64,000 nucleotides of DNA from Zeus faber (Eukaryota > Chordata > Actinopteri > Zeiformes > Zeidae), in assembly GCA_960531495.1 (NCBI GenBank), contig OY482846.1:9178441-9242440 (forward strand). The letters are read 5' to 3'. Below, in pieces: positions 55,742 through 64,000 of the stretch. The translations under genes and the position numbers were made by a program. Within the stretch, counting starts at the first letter, position 1. Each line of letters starts with the position of its first letter. The notes beneath the pieces are model-generated. The model saw nothing but the letters and a program-made list of their open reading frames with translations. It was not told the origin of the DNA and made no database searches.

Positions 55742-56285
55742 GTTGTGGTTGTTGTTTACCTCCAGTAACAGCACCAAGCGGATAAATAAATGCCGAGGAG
55801 GTGTGACGCCACGAGAGTGGAAAGGAACAAAAAAACAACAAAATAAAAAACAAAAAGTCGTACGCAGAGAGTAAATAAAGATGAAAGGTTCCGCAGAAGA
55901 AAGGTTCAAATTCCAGGGAATTCCAGAAAAGACATCCGCCGCCCCCCCCAACCCCCACCCTCCCACACACGCTTTTCCGAGAAGAAAATCCTCATGACTC
56001 GCAAAAATTGTTCTTGTGCTTTACAAATGGTTTCCCATTTGTAAACGATTTCACGTTTTTTTTTTATTTTTTTTATTAAACCAAAGTCCAGTCCATCTTT
56101 GTTAGTCTCCTCGCCGCTCTGTGCTTTTTCAAGGACGCTCTCACATCGCCCCGATCATCGCATCGACAAGAAAAACAAGCCTCTCCCCTTTTTTTACGAA
56201 AACATTTTTTGCAAAATCTTCGTTATTACTTGTTGTGTAACTGTTTTTTGTGTCCAATATATTTTTCTCTGTTTTATTGATTTGT

Positions 56286-56338
56286 CCGTGCCCGTGCCCC
56301 GCCCCGCCCCGCCCCGTCCCGCCCCGTCCCGCCCTGCT
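56286..56338. repeat. (CCCGC)n repeat
   Basis: About nine CCCGC/CCCGT units on the plus strand. In the mdga1-like transcript this is GGGGC-rich and follows the stop codon by about 120 nt. Confidence 0.9.
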
Positions 56339-56457
56339 TTCCAGAATGCATGACTCTTTGGTGATCAGATGCAGAGGGTCCGAGCTCACAGACGTTGGGG
56401 TTGGGGTTCCACCGTTCAAGGATGCAGAGGATGGAGAAGTATGGAGATGGAGAGTTG

Positions 56458-56546
56458 TCACCTCTGACTTTCCAGAAGGGTGAGCGCCAAGGTGACGCAC
56501 AGCAGCCATATATGGGAGGAGGCGGGCGTGGCCATGGATCTTAGAT
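56458..56546 (-). CDS. mdga1: mdga1-like last coding exon with GPI-anchor signal
   Basis: The acceptor CTTATTCAG precedes AT-CTA-AGA. The first two bases complete an Asn codon with the final A of the upstream exon. The exon then encodes LRSMATPASSHIWLLCVTL followed by ALTLLESQR and TGA, 28 residues plus stop. A small-residue stretch (ATPASS) before a hydrophobic run of about 13 residues (IWLLCVTLALTLL) near the C-terminus fits a GPI-attachment signal. That agrees with MDGA proteins being GPI-anchored MAM/Ig cell-surface proteins that restrain neurexin-neuroligin synapse formation. The family match rests on exon order, phase and the MAM end before it. The ESQR polar tail is slightly unusual for a GPI signal. 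Confidence 0.7.
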
Positions 56547-57114
56547 CTGAATAAGAGTCAGTAAGACACAAAGAAAGGGTCTGTTAGTAAATGCCAAAAC
56601 AAAACAAAAACTCCTTAAGAATCAAAAACTGGATTTATCACAAAAATGTACTTTATTGGATAGAAAGAGGCTCAATGCGTCAGGAAAGTGTCACCTGCAT
56701 AGAATGCTTTTTCCCGTCATACAAAGGTATTTCAAACCACAAAGAATACACACAAATGGACACACGAAACATCAACTTTATAGAATGACATTATATATAA
56801 ATGACCCTCAGATGATAATTATCCATGGCGATCCTCCGTTAAAGGTAAAGGCCAAGGATGGCTCTTACACTATTTCAGAGGACTATTAAGGGAACTAAAT
56901 TGACCAATTTGTTCGCGGACATTATCACAACAAACATAGAATGGGTACCAGGGGTAAATATCAATAAAATAATTTAATATTATAATATAAAAAAATATAT
57001 ATAATAATGAAAAAAATTATGAAATACATTAAATACAATTGAATATAACTTCAATATAATAATTCCAATATTATTGAAATGAACTCAATAATAAATTATG
57101 TTTAAAAATGAAAA

Positions 57115-57725
57115 AAAGCAATGTACTGATCCGATATTCAGTATCTGTATCGGGTCTGATACTGGCCAAAATGACTGGATTGGATATCGGAAATAATATA
57201 CATTGTAATTCAATACCATCGTCTGATGAATTGCCCCCGGAAACGCTACGATCGAATGCGCTTGTATTGTACACACAGCTCATTCACGACGCCGTAAAGT
57301 AGCAGCAACATAGCGCGACGTAGCGCAAGGAGAAGTGATGCAGTAACCTGTAGCAGCAATCAAATCGACTGAGCGAGACATGTCTGCGGTGTGGAATTAT
57401 ATTAAGACGGGGTGCAAAATTAATTTCAACACGAAAAACATGATAAAGCACTCGCAGATTTTTATCTTGATTCACTGAATTGAGTTTTTGCAAAGTTGCA
57501 CTTTAAAGTGATATTTTAAGGTGTGAAAGCTGCTTTCGACTGTTAATTGTCAATTGTGAAGCAGCATTATTGTACAAGTCATGTTGTGGGCTTTGTATCT
57601 CTTTCTTTAGGTGAATGGAGAACAGTTTGAGCGTGATTATTTTTTTAGGTGGCAAACATAAGCAAATGAACAGCATTGTAGTGGTTTGAGACAAAAAAAT
57701 ATCGGATCAGAATCAGCGGATACCT
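57115..57725 (+). mobile_element. Internally deleted hAT relic with BED-finger remnant
   Basis: The left end CTGATCCGATATT and the reverse complement of the right end (CTGATCCGATATT) form inverted termini, about 600 bp apart. At 57380-57460 the plus strand encodes MSAVWNYIKTG, then INFNTKNMIKHS. This resembles the N-terminal BED zinc-finger region of hAT transposases (MSxVWxYF...FNTTNLIKHL) with the Cys-containing middle collapsed. It lies in the last intron of the mdga1-like gene, in the opposite orientation. Confidence 0.65.
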
Positions 57726-59212
57726 AAAGTCTTTGTAAAGTTCATTCAATGATTTGTTTCCTCATACATTATACCTGTACATGTTAGAAAGTAATTGCTG
57801 AAAACATGTGAAAAGACTGAACGATGTAGTACAGAATTGTGGTGCGTTCACACTCGGCATGGCCCCTCGCCCTAACACTATATAAACAACAGGTCGGAAT
57901 CAGAGCATCAGTGGTGAAATAAGCTAAGCTAACAGCCCTACTACTACTGTTTGGGATGAACTGTAAACTCATGCAAAGACTTTGCACAAATCCTGTGGGT
58001 GCTTCTGGGTGCCTCTGTCTCGTTGGTTGGACTGCACAGGGTTTGGGTACGTTAGCATTAGCTGCATGCTAGCAGGCCGCGGAGCCCCGACCTGGCCTGT
58101 GGAGGACAGGGCATCGGAGAGCGAGGAGTCCTGCAGCCAGACAGCAGTGCTTTGATGGGAAGCAACTAGAGACACAGGACTGCGTTTAGCAGAACATTTA
58201 AACATAGAATTTACTCCAATGTAAAGGTTGATATATTATTACACGCTTAACGTGATTGGGCGTGGTTTGAGCATCTTTAGCGGAAACTCCCCCAGCGTCT
58301 CAGAGCGGAGGGAACTGCCTTTTTTTATCGTGATTTTGAAACCTAATTTTGTATACTTTTATATACTTTTATATACTTTTTTTTATCGTTCAAATTTGGC
58401 TGGGTGGTTAATGACTCATTTTTCTGTGGTGTGACAAACTCAGAACACATGTTTATTTTCACTTTACAGGTACTTTAAGGTTGTATCGTATCGGATCGGA
58501 AATGAAAAAGTGGTATCATAAAATACTTTTTTCTTTGACTTTTTAAAAAATATTATTTCATTTTAATTTTATAAGCATTAACATGAGCATTATTCTTTGA
58601 GCAACAAGAGAAAATAACAACAATTTGATGAATTAGCTCCACTTTAAGCCTCACTATACTTAACTAACTTTACTTTTATCAGAGTTCGCAGTTTCAAAGT
58701 CGCTTCCCCCAAACTGTGACTGCCAACCGACCTGTGAGCAGATGTTGAAACACCCGCTTAGACTCAAACGTATTTAAGCGTCATTTATCATTAAAGAATC
58801 ACCTCCAACCGTCTCCCACTGGATTCGCTCTCCACATTTCCATCTGACATCCCATGGACGAGGGGTCAGGCATATCAAGTACCATTCTCTTTGCGTTCGT
58901 AATAATTCCTTTAACTCCCATAACTCCAAATATGATATTAGATATGGTTAATAAGTGGCGGTGAAGAGACAAAGTCACTATTATCTCTAAACTAAACCAG
59001 ATTTCAACCCGTCCACTTGCTTCACCCTCTGGTATGTCTTTGTCATCTGAAGGCCATTTATAATGTCCCATTTTCTATTTTTGACTTCTGTTTGTTCCTG
59101 CAGCGCAATTAGATTGCTCATGTTGCTATCGTTCATGTGATTATGGCACTGTTGCCATGGTTACAGTTTTCTCACCCCTCCCCTCTCCTCCACTGGAGGA
59201 CTGTCTGTCGAC

Positions 59213-59276
59213 TGGCGGAGGGATGGAAGGATGGAGGGATGGAGGGATGGAAGGAAAGACGGAGGGAAGGAAATAC
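59213..59276. repeat. (GGAT)n/(GGAA)n repeat
   Basis: GGATGGAGGGATGGAAGGA units lie immediately downstream of the mdga1-like donor at 59288, on the intron side. Confidence 0.85.
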
Positions 59277-59288
59277 TTTACTACTCAC

Positions 59289-59385
59289 TGGGTGGCGGGT
59301 CTCGACATTCGCCTTCCTCCAGCGTGACATCATCGATGGCGATGTCGCCCTCGATGCCCGGGCCCCGAACCCCCTCAAACACCAC
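59289..59385 (-). CDS. mdga1: mdga1-like exon encoding the end of the MAM domain
   Basis: A 97-nt exon between acceptor CTCTCTAG and donor GTGAGT. It encodes [20 protein letters not shown], then [12 protein letters not shown] plus one base. FEG...[10 protein letters not shown]...EGEC is the canonical C-terminal half of a MAM domain with its last Cys. MAM domains are extracellular adhesion modules. The upstream exon ends in phase 0 and this one in phase 1, agreeing with the final exon (A + AT = Asn). The RDPPPN tail fits MDGA1 better than MDGA2 as far as I remember the family; a search is needed to separate the paralogues. Confidence 0.82.
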
Positions 59386-59389
59386 CTAG

Positions 59390-59995
59390 AGAGGGAGGGA
59401 GGGGGAGAGACAGATAAGGGGGGATAGAGAGGGAGAGGGAAGGAGAGAGGGAGAAAGGAGAGGAAGTGCAGGAAGAGAGAGGGGAAGGGGGACAGAGGGG
59501 GAGAGTGGGAAGAAACAAGAAATGAGAGATTGCGAGAGAGAATGAAAAGGAGAGAAAGGGGGGGCAAGGGAGAGAGAGAGAGAGGAAGAAAAGGGTGAGC
59601 AAGAGATAGAGCGAGGGAGAGAGGTTGGGACAGGCAGAGATGGAGAGATGGAGAGAAGGCGGGAGGGAAGAGAGAGGGGGGGGATAAGAAGGGGAGGAAG
59701 TGCGGGGAGCGGGAGAGGGAGGAGGAAAGGGGGTGGGAGAGAGGCGGGGCAGAAAGAGAGGGATAGAGGGGGATGGATGAGAGAGGGAGAGAGAGGGGAG
59801 GAGAAGGGCAAAGAGAAAGGAGAGATTGAGAGCGGGAGTGAGAAGGAGAGAGAGGGAGGGGTGGGGAGGAAATGAGGGAGGGGGTGAGACAGGCAGGAGG
59901 GAGGAGAGAGGGAGAGAGAGAGAGCGTGAGAGAGGTTGGGGGACAGGCACAGACAGGGAGAGAGAGGGGGAGGAGAGAGAGTAGGGGGGAGATGG
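59390..59995. repeat. 600-nt homopurine (GA-rich) tract
   Basis: The plus strand is almost entirely G and A (GAGAGGGAGG type units) for about 600 nt, so the mdga1-like sense strand is a continuous polypyrimidine tract running up to the acceptor AG at 59386-59387. Long LSLSPSL frames on the minus strand (up to 287 codons) are consequences of this composition. Confidence 0.93.
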
Positions 59996-60245
59996 AGTAG
60001 AACATCAGCATCAGAAAACATAATGAAAACAACAATAAACAACACTACATTGGAGTTTAACCTTCACATCACCAAGCCTGTCTCTGTTCTGAACTGTGCT
60101 GTTATTAAAGTAAATATATCATGAAATCATTCCCCTCATCTTCACCCCTCTCTCTTTCTTTATGGGCGTTATTGTGACTTATTTTTATTCATATTGTGTC
60201 GTGATTTATTCTCTGTGTGTCTTTAAAAGAGCACCTTTTTTAAGA

Positions 60246-60274
60246 TTATAATAATAATAATAATAATAATAATA
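60246..60274. repeat. (ATA)n trinucleotide repeat
   Basis: About nine AAT units directly left of an LTR-like insertion. Confidence 0.9.
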
Positions 60275-60282
60275 ATGGAGAC

Positions 60283-60590
60283 GAGGGGAGCATTCTTAAG
60301 CCACGGTCTGCGGGTGACAGCGCTGGCTTCTTCCCGCTGCGGCACAGCTGTACCGGGTCCGCCGAATCAGCCTCATTAGGGCTGATTGGTCGGACCCGGC
60401 TGGGTTTAGGGGACCCTGCAGACCAGATCGTGAGCCACATGGTCCCTGACACGGGCTGTTTCATTGCTGTTTTACGTCCCCGTCTTGGCCAGCGAGCCTT
60501 TATGCTTACAAGAGTTAATAAACACTCACACCATGTCGGTGCCCCACTTCAAGAAAGACTCCGTCTCCCTAAACCTGTATAAACTGGTAT
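60283..60590 (+). mobile_element. Solo LTR-like insertion in mdga1-like intron
   Basis: TTAAGCCACGGTCTGCGGGTGACAGC, GACCAGATCGTGAG and a terminal AATAAACACTCACACC are organised as an LTR with a poly(A) signal. The first blocks are shared with 49636-49960. No internal coding region accompanies it, so it is probably a solo LTR. Its poly(A) signal points opposite to the host transcript. Confidence 0.6.
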
Positions 60591-60609
60591 AATAATACCA
60601 ACAACAATA

Positions 60610-61540
60610 ATAAATATAGCTGCAAGCAGCAATGAGCGCGTGCCAAGCCCAAGCGGGACCCCGGAGCCTGGCCTCCAGCGATGCAGCAGCGATGCCTCGC
60701 TGAAAGGGTTGGGCCGGAGAGCAAAATGTGCAGATGCTCATGTTTGAGAATGTGACCATGAGTCCATGAGAAAGCTATTGAAGCATCAGATTTTGTGCAC
60801 TCTGTGATCTCTGGCGATCACAAGGCTTGACCCACGTGACCCAAAGTGATCTAATGTAATGTAATGTAAATTCTATTGAAAAATAGTGCGCCGAGTCTAA
60901 GAAAGCATGTTTGGTTAATTTGGGCCTAGCGTTTACAAGCAACGCCTACTTCCTGTCTATGTCTGCCATGTTGTTCGGAATTCGGGAACTTTTTTGATAG
61001 TTTTGAACAATAAAGCTTCAACGAATCCAACAGAGCACTTTGACGAAAATTTAACCAATGGCTGAGGAGGAAATTATGTGATGGAACAATACATGGGCTC
61101 TTGGACCTCTGGCCATAGAACGGCTTGACCTGCATGAACCAAACTGAATATAATGAATGTAAAATAGTGTGCCCAGTCTAAAAAAGCATGTTTGGTTCAC
61201 ATTGGATCTAGAGTTTACAATCTACGGCTACTTCCTGACTATGCAGCATTTTGCCAAAACGTTTCTGTCTGTGGCGGTCATTTTGATTGGACTTTCAGAA
61301 CTTTTGATGACTTTAAACAATAAAGGTCCAAAGAATGCAACAAACCTGGTTTGGTTTAAATTGGACAATCATGCGGAGAAGCATCAAATGACACCAGTGA
61401 TGGTGGGATGAATGGAGTGTGAGATATGGCCATGTGAAAAGTGCAACTTTGACCTGTTGGTGGCGCTAGACGCATTGTCCAATTAGGCTGCAATTTTTAG
61501 TTTTTGATGATTGAGACCAATATCTAGGGGTGTGCTGAAT
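60610..61540 (+). repeat. Dispersed fish repeat with 300-bp internal duplication
   Basis: It starts TATAGCTGCAAGCAGCAATGA, a block common in teleost repeats. Two degenerate copies of a roughly 297-bp unit follow, each starting CTTGACC(C/T)...GTGA/ATGA and containing AGCATGTTTGGTT, CTACTTCCTG and AACAATAAAG. The class is unknown to me; no protein or inverted ends were seen. Confidence 0.55.
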
Positions 61541-61559
61541 GGATGCATTATTATTGTAA

Positions 61560-61645
61560 ATACTGATTAATAACAACTATTATTATAATTTTATTTATAA
61601 TAATAATAATATAATAATTTCAATAATAATAATAATAATAATAGC

Positions 61646-61685
<40 letters not shown>

Positions 61686-61736
61686 TTTTGCCCTGTTTTT
61701 ATATAATTAATAATATTATAACTATTATAATAATAA

Positions 61737-61797
<61 letters not shown>

Positions 61798-61810
61798 TAT
61801 TATTATTTTT
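61560..61810. repeat. (TAA)n and (TA)n low-complexity region
   Basis: TAA trinucleotides (61600-61735) are followed by a pure TA tract (61741-61792) and ATT units. Likely unstable and hard to assemble. Confidence 0.93.
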
Positions 61811-62180
61811 TTATTATGCTGCACTAGATCCTGCATTAGAATACATTTGAATGAAAAAAATATACTACTGAGTTCAAGTGCAGGAACTCTAGTTTGTGGA
61901 ATGTATTCCCTACTCCAAAAAGATTTTGAGGATTTGCCAGTGGCAAAGCTTTAGTTATATACTATATATTTCCAATGACAGATATTGGCTTTGAATCCTG
62001 TCCACTCTGCCTGATGATCAAGCACATGCACCCAAGAATGAAAAATGCACCTTCACGTAATACACCCAAAAGGAAAACAGCCAGGATGAGAGCAGGTCAC
62101 ATTGTATGTATGTATGGAATTATATATCTGTATGTACTGTGTGTACGTATAAAATTCATATGTTATTTTTTGGGTCCCAC

Positions 62181-62311
62181 CTGGAAGGATGCTGTGGGGT
62201 GGATGCTGACTTTGGCCTGCTTCCAGCGGTCACCTTGGTTACCGCTCAGGGACCACACGGGGCCCTCCGAGGCCGTCTGGCCCTTCTGCTTCAGCAGGGT
62301 GTTCAGAGTGC
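62181..62311 (-). CDS. mdga1: mdga1-like exon encoding the middle of the MAM domain
   Basis: A 131-nt exon with acceptor CCCCCAAACAG and donor GTGGGA. The two leading bases (GC) complete a Gly codon, and then it encodes TLNTLLKQKGQ, TASEGP, VWSLSGNQGDRWKQAKVSI and HPTASFQ. The VWSLSGNQGDRW...A pattern is the central strand region of a MAM domain, and the exon ends in phase 0 exactly where the next exon begins with VVFEG. Upstream exons (earlier MAM, Ig and fibronectin domains) are not visible up to 64000 and must lie beyond the window. Confidence 0.82.
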
Positions 62312-62314
62312 CTG

Positions 62315-64000
62315 TTTGGGGGCATGGCAAAACATTTTTATTATTATGCATCTCAAATATTATACATTATATATAACATTGGTATACAGCTTCATACATT
62401 GGTACCCAGTATATAGTCATTGTCGATTCCCAGTATGAAAAACAGTAATAATTTTTCGAATGCATGTCCAGTCCACCCTACGACTAAGAGACTATAACCC
62501 TGGATGGTTTTTTTTTATTAATCCCGAGATATGATTTGATTCTGGGACACAATCTACAGTATTTATGATGTTTCCAATCATTGGATTGATGCTGATGGAA
62601 GGAGGTGTGTGAAATGTTCCGTAAAAAAAAAAATACTTCAATTGTTGTATAAAATTAAGCTGCTAATGGAGGTAGAGTTATGACGTCACGTCAAGGAGTT
62701 GGCCCAAATGACATGGCCCTTCTCATCGGTTGCAAAGATGACGCAGAAGACTGCTCTACGGCTTCTTCTGCTCAGAGTCCCTCAAAAGTCCCTTTCCCTT
62801 TTGATCTTTTTCTGGTTTTACCTCAAACCACCGGGACCTACGAACGTGCAACGAAGGTCCGCTTCTTCTGACTTTTACCACTTCTTCTTTCTTGTCACCA
62901 TCCAGTTCTCCGGTAAAATTTACTAACTCATCAACCTGAGTTCTTGAGTGAATAATAACTTTGTAATTATCGCTGATTGGCCAACGATGTTACTTACAAG
63001 CTTATTTTTAAACGAGTCAGCTAGCAATAGTTAAGCAGAACCACTCTCCGATCCCCTCCAACTGATCACCACGGCGCCTTCATTCCAGACGTATCATCGC
63101 CCATCTTTGCGGAAAGCACGCGGCGGGATGAAGGAGACCCTAGCCAAGCCGCCTCTCTCCGGACCTCCGACTCTGCGCTCAAGTGGATTTCCCCGCTGAA
63201 GCGTTTCCCAAGCAGCTGAACAACAAAGAGTACGCGTCTCCTTACAAGTAAACCCTGCAGAAGATTCTTCGACTGCGTCTCTGAAAAGAGTTGATGTAAA
63301 ATTGATTTTAAATCTTTAGATTACAACTTAGAAACTACATTTAGTCTTTCATTTCCTTTAAAATACCTCCAATCACAAACTTCCTCCGTTACTGCCAAAT
63401 CAGTGATGAGTTATTTTGCCAGTTAAATTATTTTCTAATTTGTTTTATTGATTTTTCATTGTTTACACTCTACAATGCTTCATTTATTCTTAAGGTGGCA
63501 TCTTGTGATGTTTGGTTTCACGTAGTTACTGGTAGATAGTAGTGGTAGTTACTTGCTTAGAATAAACAGATTTGTTTGTACCAACTAAAATAAAACGGTA
63601 GTGGTGTCCTCAACGAGACAATTATTAATTATTCAATTCGATTAAGTTTACAGGTAGGTATTAACGCAACACAGCAATATATGATAAATACATTAAAAAA
63701 AAGTATTGCGTCTTATACGTCTGCTCAGAGGAAATCAGGTTTCCGAGGGGGAAAAAAATGTTTGGAGACCCTCTGCTATAAAGCAATCTACTGCAACGAG
63801 TAAAGTAGAATAAAGTAAACATTTGTTTAAAAATAGTTAGATGTATGTATAAAATGTATCTTTTAAAATTAATATTGATCTCCATCTTCTGTGTTCCAAA
63901 CTCATGTCTTCCTCTGCATTCATGATGGAGGAGCCAAGGCGGTGACAAAGGTAAAAAGCAGGTCATAAAAATGGATACATGTATTAATTTGTGACCCACC
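62315..64000. other. Upstream intron of the mdga1-like gene, nothing else recognised
   Basis: No further MAM, Ig or other exon was found on the minus strand. 62640-63260 is GC-richer and may be a diverged repeat, but I cannot assign it. Confidence 0.35.

Larger units (their letters stand above)
52280..56457 (-). other. mdga1: Probable 3' UTR of the mdga1-like gene
   Basis: The stretch follows the stop codon at 56458 on the minus strand, has no recognisable mobile-element proteins, and contains several AATAAA hexamers on that strand. It includes TA/GA (53381-53434), TA (53719-53777), CA (54873-54915), GT (55022-55050 and 55109-55144), CATC (55277-55515) and G-rich repeats. An 87-codon minus frame at 52763-53023 has no family resemblance I can name. 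The extent is an inference; a shorter UTR is equally compatible with the sequence. Confidence 0.4.

Noticed and set aside
59172..60045. Minus-strand frames of 191-287 codons rich in Leu, Ser and Pro
   Set aside because: A homopyrimidine strand encodes only Leu, Ser, Pro and Phe codons without stops. The real coding part here is only the 97-nt MAM exon.
62680..63260. Further mdga1-like exons or another gene upstream of 62311
   Set aside because: Neither strand shows MAM, Ig or fibronectin motifs with splice sites. The GC-richer composition alone is not evidence.

Overview
The window reads as intergenic and 3'-terminal gene DNA from a ray-finned (teleost) fish, probably a percomorph-like genome. 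The reasons are very long dinucleotide microsatellites, a tRNA-derived SINE with the teleost-type 'TTTAGCAGACGC' tail, LINEs of the Jockey-superfamily (L2/CR1/Rex1-like) and RTE groups, several Ty3/Gypsy families including one with the integrase-before-RT order of Gmr1-like elements, and many hAT- and TTAA-type non-autonomous DNA transposons. No bacterial-style operons, tRNAs, rRNAs or CRISPR arrays were seen.

Only one host gene is convincing. On the minus strand at the right side lie the last three coding exons of an MDGA-type (most likely mdga1) neural adhesion gene: the middle of a MAM domain (62181-62311), the end of the MAM domain (59289-59385), and a final exon with a GPI-anchor signal and stop codon (56458-56546). 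Splice sites are canonical and phases agree at both joints. The sequence below 56457, down to perhaps 52.27 kb, is the probable 3' UTR. It carries CA/GT, CATC and G-rich repeats. The intron before the 59385 acceptor carries about 600 nt of nearly pure pyrimidine on the sense strand.

The rest, about 1-52 kb, is repeat-rich. In order it holds: microsatellites (1-3.5 kb); a dead antisense Gypsy element between two oppositely oriented SINE copies (3.9-8.1 kb); a LINE RT scrap (8.5 kb); largely unique sequence with possible conserved non-coding DNA (9-14 kb); a dead copy of LINE family C (14.4-15.2 kb); a CA repeat of about 71 units (15.9 kb); and a 3.5-kb, 21-bp minisatellite (17.1-20.6 kb). Then come AT-rich DNA with nested hAT-like, TTAA and other MITEs (22-28 kb) and a three-level nest of retrotransposons (28.8-38.1 kb). 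At the centre of that nest is a LINE with an uninterrupted 974-codon endonuclease/reverse-transcriptase ORF. After a fairly unique stretch (38.4-43.1 kb), an RTE LINE appears to sit inside the left part of a Gmr1-like LTR element (43.3-49.9 kb). A 1.1-kb GGTA-type tetranucleotide array follows (50.1-51.4 kb).

The most unusual features are the 21-bp minisatellite, whose variants look like CpG-decay products of one three-CpG unit; the intact LINE ORF inside a layered nest; the Gmr1-like gene order; and the extreme polypyrimidine tract beside an mdga1-like splice acceptor. I found no clear new multi-gene system. Coordinates of degraded elements are estimates made by eye.
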